DNA of 64,000 nucleotides from Diplolepis rosae (taxonomy: Eukaryota; Arthropoda; Insecta; Hymenoptera; Diplolepididae): the NCBI GenBank assembly GCA_030998225.1, contig JAPYXD010000466.1:434001-498000 (forward strand), in the 5' to 3' direction. The position numbers and the translations under genes were made by a program. A model generated the notes under the pieces. The model had not been told where the DNA came from, did no database searches, and saw nothing but the letters and a program-made list of their open reading frames with translations. Every line of letters starts with the position of its first letter. Position 1 is the stretch's first letter. Shown here piece after piece: positions 11,132-21,106 of this stretch.

Positions 11132-12560
11132 TTCGATATATGTGTAAATTGGCTTTAGGGTCCAGAAATGATGAAAACTCAGTTATTACATTCTTTCAAA
11201 CGTTTCGACTCAGGTTGGAGTCCTCATCAGTGAGAATTTATTTCTATAAAAAATACAAAGGAGGAATCTTAAGAATTGAACGTGTGACGGATAAACATTG
11301 TAGTAAAAAAGTGATATAAGAATCGCAGGTGTAGAAAATAAAATTGGGATAAGTAACTAAATTTGCAATACAGAAAAACTGTAACAAAACTGTACAAAAA
11401 ATTTTTTTCGTAAAATTGCTAAAAAGAACCTTAGAGACATTGTAATACAATGATATAAATGAATTATGCATGTGAACCTATAAAATTGGTCTAAAACTGA
11501 ATTGTAATGAACTGTACAGAAAAAAAATATTTCTATAAGAATACAAATGAAGAAACTTGAACAATTTGAAACTGTGACCGATGACAAATATGTTAAGAAT
11601 AATGTAAAAGGATTGCAAGTTTGAAATTAAAAAAATTGGTCTAAATAACTAAATTTACTAAAAAAGTAAAGGCGTAAAGCCTTAATTTGAAAGAAATACT
11701 AACAAGAGAGACTTAAAAGTAACACGTGTGACAGATAACAATTTTGGTTAACCGATATGAATGAAATTGTACAAGTGAAACTATAAATGGTATAAACTAA
11801 ATGTTAAAAATGTAAAATGTAAGAATAATGTAAAAATGTAAAAAACTTGTACAGAAAAATTTCTTGTAAAAAGACAGAGGAAGAAACTTAAAATCTTGAA
11901 TGTGTGACCGATGAACATACTGTTAAAAAATGATGTAAAAAAAATTACAAGTTTGACACTATAAAATTGGACTAAATAACTAAATTTTGGATACAGTAAA
12001 ACTGTAACAAAAAACTGTACAAAAAAATTTATTTTTTCCTGTGAAATTATTAAAGAGAACCTAAAAGAATAGCACGTGTGGCGGATAACATTGTAATAAA
12101 ATTATATGAGTGAATTTATACATGTGAACTATAAAATGGGTCCAAATTAAATGTAAATGAACTGTACAGAACAATTTCCTCTATAAAGGTACAAAAGAAG
12201 AACTTGAAACAATTTTAAACGTGTGACCGATGAGCATTCTGTTAAAATGATGTAAAAGAATTGCAAGTTTGAAATTATAAAATTGGTATAAATAACTAAA
12301 ATAGCTAAAAAGTAGAACTGTGAACCTTAATTTGAAAAAATTACTAACAAGAGAGACTTAAAAGTAGCACGTGTAACAGATGACAATTTTTGGTAAAACC
12401 GATGTAAATGAATTGTAAAGTGAAAACTATAAAAATGGTCCAAAAAATTCGATTTGCATGAAAATATAAAGTACAAAAAAATTTAATTCTGTAAAATTAC
12501 TAAGGGGAGAAAAATTTAAAATTTTGAAAATATAACATGTGACGGATAAACATTGCGGGA
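11132..12560 (-). repeat. PLE terminal region of ~155 bp degenerate tandem units
   Basis: The words CACGTGTGACCGATGAACAT, AAAATTGGTCTAAATAACTAA and a TGTACAGAAAAA block recur in fixed order. Successive occurrences of the CGTGTGAC(C/G)GAT word are roughly 140-175 bp apart (near 11574, 11729, 11903, 12079, 12221, 12370, 12539). The same unit builds the inverted copy at 16269-17583 and both arms of the element at 28014-32530. Confidence 0.78.
11180..11238 (-). ncRNA. Hammerhead-ribozyme-like motif, PLE left terminal copy
   Basis: On the sense (minus) strand the conserved core CTGATGA (11224-11230) is followed by GACTC...GAGTC, a 5 bp helix II, then GAAAC (11202-11206). Next comes ACGTT...AATGT, a possible 5 bp helix III, and then GTA as a candidate NUH site. 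Flanking CTCA/TGAG could form a short helix I but is offset by a few bases. Hammerheads are known in PLE terminal repeats. Catalytic activity of this one is uncertain. Confidence 0.6.
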
Positions 12561-13278
12561 TAAAAAGTCAAAAAATGAGAGCTTATCACCAACAAAACAC
12601 TGTAAACGAAACTGACCTGTTATTTTATTAAGAAGACATACAGCGATGATAAAAAAGATTAATCCAAATGAACATAAAATTCCTTTTTTCTTCCTTTTCT
12701 TTCGTCCCAAACAAAATAGATACATAATTTTGAAACAAATAACTCCTGACACTACGGGTTTTATTTGAAAACTGAGTTGCACTTGGAAACTGACTTGGAA
12801 AAGGCTTTGTAAAATGGAGTGGAGGGTTAGGTTTTTTTGCTTTGGAAAGTCTCGGTTCAATGAAAAGGAGAAAAAAAATTATGGAAATATGTCCACAAGA
12901 TGTCCAGAGAATGTGACAAAGGAGGGCTATGAAATTTGAGACGAGTCATAAGAGTCTGTGTATAACTGTTAGAAATTTTCACCAACAATCTCCCGAGACA
13001 TGTGACCGGGGGGTTTTTTAAAATTTTTTAAAAATTTTTTTGTTTGACAGTCTCAGTGTCGCAAGATTAAGGTGGAAAAAAAAATTGAGTTTTTAATGTA
13101 CATACAAAGTGATGGATATTATGATGCCCGTATGTGGAATTATAAGACTCTTAAACAGAAATTAAATAATTTTTAAATTTTTGCAATTTAATGAAGAATT
13201 TGATAAATCGATAAAATTCGATAAAATTTGGTAAAAGTTTTCCAGATTTTTCGGAAGCTGTGGAAATTTTGTGTAAAC
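12561..13278. other. PLE 3' untranslated part
   Basis: Sequence between the endonuclease stop and the tandem terminal units. It contains oligo-A/T runs. The minus frame 12516-12860 is open for 114 codons but hydrophobic and without recognisable domains, so it is treated as non-coding. Confidence 0.5.
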
Positions 13279-14151
13279 CTAAGTTTTTTTATTTAAGAGA
13301 GGAAAGTAAAAAGCAGATAGATTGTCTGTGTCTGTTCTTTGATTGACTGTATGGGCATTGCTAGCAATGTGAGTCATTTCGAGAATCATACGTTTTTTAT
13401 AATTGTTAGATCTGTCAACTATTTTTACCTGGTCAAAATTAAATTTATGATCCTGGCGCCACGTGTGCTTGGTGAGGGCGGTCCATTTTTCTGGGGGGTT
13501 ATATACATCTTTTTTATGTTCCTGGATTCTATTTTTTAGAGGTCTTTTGGTTGTGCCTATATAATTTGCTGTACAATCAATGCAAGGAATGTTGTAGACC
13601 ACATGTGCTGTTTCAAGTTTTGGTGTGGTGTCTTTTGCTGATTTGAAAAGATGTGATAGGTCATTGGTATTACGTGGGGCAATTTTTATATTGAAAGGTT
13701 TGAGGATGCTTGAAAGTTTTTCAGATAACCCTTTAACATAGGGAATTGACACATATTTCTGTGTTTGGCTAGCTGAGTTTTGTTTTTGCTTGTTTGTGCG
13801 AGTGTAAGAGTGAGAAGATTCCTCACCCTCCCTCACAGGTGGATGGTGAATGAGGGTCCCGGTTATGGAGGCTTTATGTAGCAGATAATTGAGTCTGTGT
13901 TTTATAGTGGAGTTGATTATTGTTGTTGGATAATTGTTTTGTGATAGGATATTTTGGATTTTTTTTAAGTTTTCTGTGTGGAAGTTTTTGTGTGATAAGA
14001 TGATGCCTCTGTCAACAAGGTTGTTAATCACATTAATTTTGTAGTGTAATGGGTGGTGAGAGTAAAAGTTAAGAATACGGCCTGAGTAAGTAGGTTTTTG
14101 GTACCAATTTGTCTTGATGTTCTCCCCTGTTCTGATGATAAGAACATCCAA
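13279..14151 (-). pseudogene. PLE GIY-YIG endonuclease domain (C-terminal part of the ORF)
   Basis: A 290-residue frame. The first 90 residues (WYQKPTYSGRILNFYSHHP) are the PLE RT thumb-to-linker region. A basic, Ser/Gln-rich linker follows. The nuclease begins near residue 184 with VVYNIPCIDC, then YIGTTKRPLKNRIQEH, which is the GIY-YIG core with the catalytic Tyr and Arg. It ends with LEMTHIAS, supplying the catalytic Glu, and VNQRTDTDNLSAFYFPLL. In PLEs this nuclease nicks the target to prime reverse transcription. In this copy it is separated from the RT by frameshifts. Confidence 0.9.
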
Positions 14152-14330
14152 AAAACATAATTTGTTATCTGATTCCTCTTCTACTGTAAATTGGATTTTA
14201 TGATTGTAACTGTTAAAAGTGTTTCTAATTTTGTCTATTTCATCAGCCGGTACTGCTGTAATTATGTCGTCTACGTATCGAAAATAAAAGGGGAGTCGAA
14301 AGGAGGGAAGCTATGCATTGTTTTTCCAGA
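14152..14330 (-). pseudogene. PLE RT palm segment with the YVDD box, out of frame
   Basis: Minus-strand translation gives RYVDDIITAVPADEID. The YVDD catalytic box maps to 14266-14277. It is in the frame of the downstream endonuclease. The upstream RT frame is left through two shifts, near 14310 and 14370, and ends at 14331. I see the pieces directly; their ancestral continuity is inferred from the PLE family layout. Confidence 0.8.
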
Positions 14331-15740
14331 TCATCCATTACAATATCCGCAGCAATCGGAGAATTGATACCAAGGCATTTTTGTCTTTGATTCTATTTGT
14401 TGCCATCTCTCTTTTATACCTTTAAAAGCTAAACCAATTTGGACATTTGTAAAAAGTGATACAGCATCAAGAGATATGATTTTATGGCTCAGAGGCACCT
14501 GGATATTTTTGATTTTATCGATGAAATCGAAGCTGTTTTTTACTCGAGAAACTTGGGGGGGTACGTTACAGGAGATAATGTTATTGTAAAAAGATGCGAG
14601 ATTGTAGGTGGGGCTACCACAAAAAGAAACAATAGGTCTGAGGGGGTGGTCTGGTTTGTGAATTTTTGGTAGACCATAGAATTTTGCTGGTAATGGATTG
14701 TTAGATTTGAGAGAGTTAGCTACCGTGTCTGTTATATAATCTTTTTTCCTCCAGAGGTTTATAAGGTTATTAACTTTTTTGTGGGTCATGTTTGTGGGAT
14801 CTTTTTTTAAGAGCTCATAAGTTTTTTTGTCCGATAGGATGCGAGTGGCTTCAGAAATATATTTATTTTTGTCCATGGCTACAGTTATGTTGCCTTTATC
14901 TGCTTTCGTAATCAAAATGTGAGAGTTGTTTTTTAGAAAGGTGTTAGTGGATTTCGAAAATTCTAATACTTGTTTTTGGAAGGTATTAAGGGGTTGTTGT
15001 TTTTTGTTAGAGAAACTTTCTATGCAATTAACAAACTTATGTCTCGCTTCATTTCTTTGTTCTTCCTTGATTTTTTGGATGTTGGATTCAAAGTCTGCAA
15101 TTAGATGTTTAATGGGGAGTTTTTCTGAAGGAAAAGGAATACCAAAATTTTTTCCGAGGCTGATTGTTTTCGTTACTACGGTTGGAATGTTTGTGTCAGT
15201 CAAATTGATGAACCATGAATCATTTAGATAGAAAGGGGAATCATCTTTGTTTAAATAGTTTTCCTCTGTTCTTTTAAGACGTTCAAATTTCGATTTACAA
15301 CTGTTTTTTTGTGATACGAAAATTTTTTGTGCTTTGTTGGATTCAAAATTAAAAAATTGATGGTGGATATTTTCTGGTAAAATTGTCATGATTTTTTGTT
15401 TTAAAAAATTTAAGTCGGTTTTTAATCTGTGGATTGTAAAACAAATGTCCTTAATTTCTAGGTTTAGAGTTGAGAATTGAAACTTATTTATAACTAAGGA
15501 ATGCATGCTTGTAATGTTACTGTTATCAAAAACTGTTGCCAGAGATGCGATGTGTTGCAAATGTTGTGGAAGGATTCTCTCTTTCCTACAACGCAAAAGT
15601 AGAATTCTTTGGTTGAACTTGGTAACAAGTTGAAACTTATAATGTGAAAAAGTTTTCATGTAGGAGACGACCTCATCGCCGAAGTCATTCTTGATTCTTC
15701 TGAAAAAATTGTTTCCTCTTCGTTTTCTTTGATTGCCCAT
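14331..15740 (-). pseudogene. Penelope-type reverse transcriptase, N-terminal and fingers/palm part
   Basis: A 469-residue frame starting MGNQRKRRGN. The first 250 residues are the basic PLE N-terminal region. The RT core follows: ITKADKGNITVAMDK near residue 285, FYGLPKIHKPDHPLRPIVS near 370, and ISLDAVSLFTNVQ near 430 with the first catalytic Asp. The frame is lost shortly afterwards, before the YVDD box. RT plus linker plus endonuclease add up to about 800 residues, normal for PLEs. The product would reverse-transcribe element RNA at a nicked target. Confidence 0.9.
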
Positions 15741-15780
15741 AGTTAAATAATTATAGATAGGACTTGTATCGACCCTTTGA

Positions 15781-16268
15781 TGAATATTCGATATATGTGT
15801 AAATTGGCTTTAGGGTCCAGAAATGATGAAAACTCAGTTATTACATTCTTTCAAACGTTTCGACTCAGGTTGGAGTCCTCATCAGTGAGAATTTATTTCT
15901 ATAAAAAATACAAAGGAGGAATCTTAAGAATTGAACGTGTGACGGATAAACATTGTAGTAAAAAAGTGATATAAGAATCGCAGGTGTGAAAATAAAATTG
16001 GGATAAGTAACTAAATTTGCAATACAGAAAAACTGTAACAAAACTGTACAAAAAATTTTTTTCGTAAAATTGCTAAAAAGAACCTTAGAGACATTGTAAT
16101 ACAATGATATAAATGAATTATGCATGTGAACCTATAAAATTGGTCTAAAACTGAATTGTAATGAACTGTACAGAAAAAAAATATTTCTATAAGAATACAA
16201 ATGAAGAAACTTGAACAATTTGAAACTGTGACCGATGACAAATATGTTAAGAATAATGTAAAAGGATT
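15781..16268 (-). repeat. Direct copy of the PLE terminal region
   Basis: Near-identical to 11132-11605, breaking off in the AAAGGATTGC word, where sequence passes abruptly into the inverted copy that starts at 16269. Confidence 0.9.
15834..15893 (-). ncRNA. Hammerhead-like motif, PLE internal direct copy
   Basis: Same motif in the direct terminal-repeat copy: CTGATGA at 15879-15885, GAAAC at 15857-15861, helix II GACTC/GAGTC intact. It lies just upstream of the RT ORF on the sense strand, where self-cleavage would set the 5' end of the element RNA. Confidence 0.6.
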
Positions 16269-17583
16269 GCCATTTTTATAGTTTTCACTTTACAATTCAT
16301 TTACATCGGTTTTACCAAAAATTGTCATCTGTTACACGTGCTACTTTTAAGTCTCTCTTGTTAGTAATTTTTTCAAATTAAGGTTCACAGTTCTACTTTT
16401 TAGCTATTTTAGTTATTTATACCAATTTTATAATTTCAAACTTGCAATTCTTTTACATCATTTTAACAGAATGCTCATCGGTCACACGTTTAAAATTGTT
16501 TCAAGTTCTTCTTTTGTACCTTTATAGAGAAAATTGTTCTGTACAGTTCATTTACATTTAATTTAGACCCATTTTATAGTTCACATGTATAAATTCACTC
16601 ATATAATTTTATTACAATGTTATCCGCCACACGTGCTATTCTTTTAGGTTCTCTTTAATAATTTCACAGGAAAAAATAAATTTTTTTGTACAGTTTTTTG
16701 TTACAGTTTTACTGTATCCAAAATTTAGTTATTTAGTCCAATTTTATAGTGTCAAACTTGTAATTTTTTTACATCATTTTTTAACAGTATGTTCATCGGT
16801 CACACATTCAAGATTTTAAGTTTCTTCCTCTGTCTTTTTACAAGAAATTTTTCTGTACAAGTTTTTTACATTTTTACATTATTCTTACATTTTACATTTT
16901 TAACATTTAGTTTATACCATTTATAGTTTCACTTGTACAATTTCATTCATATCGGTTAACCAAAATTGTTATCTGTCACACGTGTTACTTTTAAGTCTCT
17001 CTTGTTAGTATTTCTTTCAAATTAAGGCTTTACGCCTTTACTTTTTTAGTAAATTTAGTTATTTAGACCAATTTTTTAATTTCAAACTTGCAATCCTTTT
17101 ACATTATTCTTAACATATTTGTCATCGGTCACAGTTTCAAATTGTTCAAGTTTCTTCATTTGTATTCTTATAGAAATATTTTTTTTCTGTACAGTTCATT
17201 ACAATTCAGTTTTAGACCAATTTTATAGGTTCACATGCATAATTCATTTATATCATTGTATTACAATGTCTCTAAGGTTCTTTTTAGCAATTTTACGAAA
17301 AAAATTTTTTGTACAGTTTTGTTACAGTTTTTCTGTATTGCAAATTTAGTTACTTATCCCAATTTTATTTTCACACCTGCGATTCTTATATCACTTTTTT
17401 ACTACAATGTTTATCCGTCACACGTTCAATTCTTAAGATTCCTCCTTTGTATTTTTTATAGAAATAAATTCTCACTGATGAGGACTCCAACCTGAGTCGA
17501 AACGTTTGAAAGAATGTAATAACTGAGTTTTCATCATTTCTGGACCCTAAAGCCAATTTACACATATATCGAATATTCATCAA
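16269..17583 (+). repeat. Inverted copy of the PLE terminal region
   Basis: Reverse complement of about 11132-12440, unit by unit. It ends CATATATCGAATATTCATC followed by AAAGGGTCGATACAAGTCC, which matches the sequence next to the direct copy at 15757-15780. Confidence 0.9.
17467..17530 (+). ncRNA. Hammerhead-like motif, PLE inverted copy
   Basis: In the inverted terminal copy the motif is on the plus strand: CTGATGA 17475-17481, GAAAC 17499-17503, with the same helix II and helix III candidates. It is nearly identical to the other two copies in this element. Confidence 0.6.
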
Positions 17584-17934
17584 AGGGTCGATACAAGTCC
17601 TATCTATAATATTTATATTTATATTTCCTTTTTCAAAACCTGCCTAGATTCGTCAAAAAAAAAAAGCTTTTTCTGATTATTTTTTAAAAATAGTTTATTA
17701 TACTGATTTAGTTGGATTCTTTCAATGTAGAAAAATTTCGAAATTGCAAACATTTTTCCAACTTGTTTCTTTACATTACAATATTTTTACGTTTCGTACG
17801 AAAATACCATGTTCCATAGAAATTTAATTCAATCATTGGAGGTGACAAAATTTAAAAAAAATTTGAACTCATCTGATTAAAATGCCGAAAACTATAGAAT
17901 TGCTTCTTAATGGGGTATAAACTCATTTTATACG
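17584..17934. other. AT-rich spacer
   Basis: No recognisable feature between the PLE and the next element. Confidence 0.4.
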
Positions 17935-17970
17935 GCCTTGATAGCAGTAGCTTATAATCTTTCGGAATAT

Positions 17971-18063
17971 GGCAAGCGAGAATAGCTGAGAAGCTTTTGG
18001 CGTTAGAAATGCGTTTAGTTATATAGACATAAGTAGGGTTAGTGGGTTCGAACCCAAAAAGCG
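17971..18063 (+). other. tRNA-Leu-like module of element A1
   Basis: AATAGCTGAGAAGC resembles an internal A box and GGGTTCGAACCC is a perfect B-box type word. Spacing and the AGGCGTTAG-like D-arm region resemble tRNA-Leu. It is the same module as 56276-56368. It would not fold as a functional tRNA because the arms between the boxes are diverged. Confidence 0.6.
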
Positions 18064-18066
18064 ACA

Positions 18067-19339
18067 GATATGTACATTGGAATGTATAATAATATATTTA
18101 GTTTATATATACAAATAATGCACAAATTGAAATTTATTATTACAATAAGATTGAACATTTGTATGAATAACAACAAGAATTTATGGAATCATTGGTCATG
18201 GAATGCAGAAAAACAATTTCTTCCTTTCACAAAACACAAGTGTACTTGGCACTTTACACAGTAAATATGGGTTCTATTCGTCGTGCAATTTTTGAATCGC
18301 GTCGCTTCTTTTTCGAGCGTTGAAGATTGACAGGAAACTAAAGCTTCACTTAGTTCTAATCTTGAGCATTTCACAATCTCTTTTATATATTAAATAGGAG
18401 TTTGTTACTGCCATATCGAAGCCATGAGCAATCATTCGACAAGTCCATTTCTTCGATTTGATGAACACTCTATAATAACTCATATATTGATCGAATAGAT
18501 CTACACCGCCCATATCTGCATTATAAATTTCTACAATCTCTGGGATTTCAATTTCTTCGTATACTTTACGTTTATTGTTCCACCAGCGAACTAAGCCAAC
18601 TGTATCTTCTGCATTTGAAATTTCATAGGACGCTCCCCGGCCTTTCTTTTTCAATTCTAATTCAGATATCAGAGGTGGTTTTGCAAAGCGGTTAATACGT
18701 AAAGTTCCGATCGCTCGTAAAGACATATTACTCAAGGCTTCAAATAGATTGTATGCTGATATATAAATTAATAAAATGATAACAATATTTTTGACTACGG
18801 ATGAAACTAATACGGATAAAAAGTATAATACGGATGAAACTCTTCAACATGGTGAATTACTTTGACAAACAACGCGAAATGAACTGCAACTAAAAGGCTC
18901 CAGGCTTTTGTTCGTGAAAATCATTTAATATTGACATTTTTTGCTCGCTATATAAAAAAAAATTGTCTGCGAAATCAAAACTAAAAACTTAACTCATGCA
19001 ACGGATGTACATTACAATGTACATAGAATATTTTTCAGTTTTATAATTTTGAATTTATTAAAATTGATTTAAAATAAAAATTTCTTATACTTGAGCACTT
19101 TTTTAAGCTCGGAAGATTTTTTAAAATGGAATACATAGACATGAAGCAGTCGGAAAAAAATAAAATAAATTAAAAAATTATCATCTATTTCATCATCAAC
19201 CTTCAAATAATTTTTCCTAATAGATATTGCATCCCTCCAAATGATCCAATAGCTTATAAACCATTTTAAATCGCCAAAAAAATTTTCTGAGCCTTTAAAA
19301 ACTATGTACATTGGAATTCACATTGGGTCTGAAAGGGTT
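18067..19339 (-). mobile_element. piggyBac relic
   Basis: The right terminus reads ATTGGGTCTGAAAGGG immediately before TTAA (19340-19343), so the end in element orientation is CCCTTTCAGACCC, a piggyBac-type end. It carries the C-terminal part of a piggyBac transposase (18189-18735). The host site in element A is GCGTACTTAAATATG, seen intact at 51210 and 56430. The left terminus is missing. Family A sequence lost between 18063 and TTAA shows that a deletion removed it. Confidence 0.75.
18189..18735 (-). pseudogene. piggyBac transposase, C-terminal fragment
   Basis: The frame 18346-18735 contains YNADMGGVDLFDQYMSYYR and KKWTCRMIAHGFDMAVTNSY. This is the hallmark region after the last catalytic Asp in piggyBac transposases (YNxxMGGVDxxDQ). 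An overlapping frame, 18189-18374, supplies the C-terminal cysteine-rich zinc-binding tail (CVKCQVHLCF, RNCFSAFH). The two are joined through a frameshift near 18355. The N-terminal two thirds, with the DDD catalytic core, is absent. It is inactive. Confidence 0.88.
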
Positions 19340-19352
19340 AAATATGTGAACA

Positions 19353-20103
19353 CGCAAAAAAAAATGCTGGTGATCAGCATTTTCGTGCTGCTCAGCTGCA
19401 ACTGAGATGCTTAATTTTGCTTTCGCAAGGAAAAATGCTGATGTATAGCAACTGCGATTCTAAATAGAAGTATTCTAAATTTCTACAATACAGCAAGCTG
19501 AATGTTGCTTAGCAGCAACTCGCTCGTCGTAACGCAGCACTCGAAATGCTGAAAACGAGTAACTCGAATGCTGCTCTGCAGAGACGCGCTAGTTGAATCA
19601 CAGCACTCGAGTTACTGATGAGCAGTATTTCGTTAGACGAGACGACGCACTCTCAATACTGAAATTCAGTAGGAAAAGTAAAATGCAAAAATCAATATTA
19701 TGAAAATTGAAATAAAAAAAATTACCTCCGCTAAGGTTTGAACCTGCATCGCCGGCGTGAAACGCTCGCATCTTATCAACTACGCTATCGCTCGCATGGT
19801 TTCGAAATCCCGTAAAAAATTATATGGATCACATATTTTAGTTTACTAATCGTTTATTTCTGCAACTCAGTATAAGGTGTGCTGCATACTAGAAGCCTTG
19901 ATACCTGTGCTCAGCAATAAGAGTTGACAATATCGCGAAATAAATAATATTTACCCTGACTACTTTGTTTCATATACTCAGTGACTGAATCACTGCAAAA
20001 GAAGAAGTCAAATGCTTTGATTCAATTAAAACGCGTACTGCAGGCCAGTGAATAGTAATTGCTATTATAAGATTGCTAATCACCGGCATTTTCTTTTTTG
20101 CGT
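19353..20103 (-). mobile_element. MITE family B (CACGCAAAAAA ends) with a tRNA-like module
   Basis: The left end CACGCAAAAAAAAATGCTG is mirrored by CGGCATTTTCTTTTTTGCGTG at the right, which is followed by TA. The left third is rich in AGCA/TGCT words (many short CAGCA-type hairpins). The middle holds a tRNA-like module (19721-19800). No transposase frame is present. It is nested in element A1. The left flank is not TA, so that junction may have been trimmed. Confidence 0.75.
19721..19800 (-). other. tRNA-like module inside MITE B
   Basis: On the minus strand, GATAGCGTAGTTGATAAG fits the A-box consensus and CAGGTTCAAACCT fits the B box, 40 nt apart as in a tRNA. The module ends GCGGAGGTAA then a run of T, which could terminate RNA polymerase III. 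The anticodon arm region (GCGTTTCACGCC) pairs poorly, so this is not a working tRNA gene. It may be a Pol III promoter carried by the transposon. Confidence 0.6.
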
Positions 20104-20237
20104 GTATCCGGAGCCGTCATTTGTGAAGGTCAAACCTTTTGGTGGAGTGAGTGATTTTTCATACAGTGGTTTCAGATTCACATATTCTTTGTTTGAAAAT
20201 TTGAAAAGATTCCTTCAGTCTTTCGAGTAATGGTATA

Positions 20238-20651
20238 TTATGTGCCTAGGCGCATAATGAGGGTTATTACGCGACGAGCGACAATGGTCGCAGGAGATCG
20301 AAGCCGAGACAAAGCCGAGACAAAGCCGAGGCGCGAACAGTCCTCCGAGCATTTTAAGCGAGTCTCGTAATTACCCGAATTGTGTGCATTGGCACATATT
20401 CGATGTTATGTGACTTCGGTGCGTATACGAGTTTTTATGCGTACACTCAAATCTAATCTAGTATTCATCATGATTCTTGCCCATTGCACTTAATATTTTC
20501 AAAGATTAAGAAGAAGATTACACTCCGCTGTATCGTAATAGGCGCATACGCAGTTCTATTTTTACATTACATTCCTCTGTATCGTAATATACAACATTAC
20601 GCTACTCTCAACTGTAACGTAAAAACGAGTCTGAGCGCCGAAGGCACATAA
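20238..20651. mobile_element. MITE with TTATGTGCC ends nested in element A1
   Basis: TTATGTGCCTAGGCGC at the left is mirrored by GCGCCGAAGGCACATAA at the right. Element A homology stops at CTTTCGAGTAA and resumes at AAAATGTATTAACACC. The interior includes AAAGCCGAGAC repeats and several CTGTATCGTAAT words. There is no ORF. A target duplication of TAA is possible but not certain. Confidence 0.65.
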
Positions 20652-21106
20652 AATGTATTAACACCACTTTAAATTCGCTTTGCAACTTTGATACAGTGAA
20701 TTTCAAATTCTCGTGGGTTTTATAACAGATATTAAAACATATATTCCATTTATTCAAACAAAAATATCTACTTTGCCCCTTGAAAACCATTACATTATTT
20801 TCTATGTAAACCCTGTTTGCCTCACTTTGAAACGATATTATACTGAAATATAATTCACTTTTATGATTTATTCCAACGAAAAGTCTCTGAGTGTAGCCTG
20901 AACAAATGTATATTCACATACCATACTAATGTTTATGCAATTTTTAGCTATACTATCAAGTTAGACACATTCGACCCTCGCCCTTGGCAACCAACAAAAT
21001 ATAGTAGCAAGGGTCATTAAATAGGTAAAATAAGGCATTTTTACTTCCACAAAAAGCTAACTTCAATTCGTGGAACACTGGTGGTATTATTTCAATTGAC
21101 AATGTA

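Larger units (their letters stand above)
11132..17583 (-). mobile_element. Penelope-like element (PLE) with direct and inverted terminal repeats
   Basis: The coding core is minus strand: Penelope-type reverse transcriptase (14331-15740) then GIY-YIG endonuclease (13279-14151). A long terminal region (11132-12560) follows it on the sense strand. About 490 bp of that region recurs directly at 15781-16268, and about 1.3 kb recurs inverted at 16269-17583. Mixed direct and inverted terminal repeats are characteristic of PLEs. Hammerhead-like motifs lie in each terminal copy. A single coding frame is broken by frameshifts, so the copy is inactive. The outer boundaries are placed where homology between arms stops. 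Confidence 0.88.
17935..20893 (+). mobile_element. Element family A copy A1, broken by three nested insertions
   Basis: Matches the complete family A copy (55775-56881) from the tRNA-like head (17971-18063) through CCGGAGCCGTCATTTGTG and CTTTTGGTGGAGTGAGTG to the right end AAAAGTCTCTGAGTG, which is followed by TA (20894-20895). Its left terminus was not found. Family A sequence is interrupted by a piggyBac relic (to 19339), a MITE (19353-20103) and another MITE (20238-20651). Each break point is defined by where homology to the 55.8 kb or 50.4 kb copy stops and resumes. Confidence 0.75.

Noticed and set aside
11044..11587. Frames of 75-91 codons repeated at 15777-16241 and 17119-17583
   Set aside because: They recur because the PLE terminal region is repeated, and they occur on both strands; repeat DNA, not genes.
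11132..12560. CRISPR-like spaced repeats
   Set aside because: The ~155 bp units are degenerate, not short identical repeats with unique spacers, and the DNA is eukaryotic with PLE context.
19721..19800. Possible functional tRNA gene
   Set aside because: Boxes are good but the anticodon arm does not pair and it is embedded in a MITE; kept only as a tRNA-like module.
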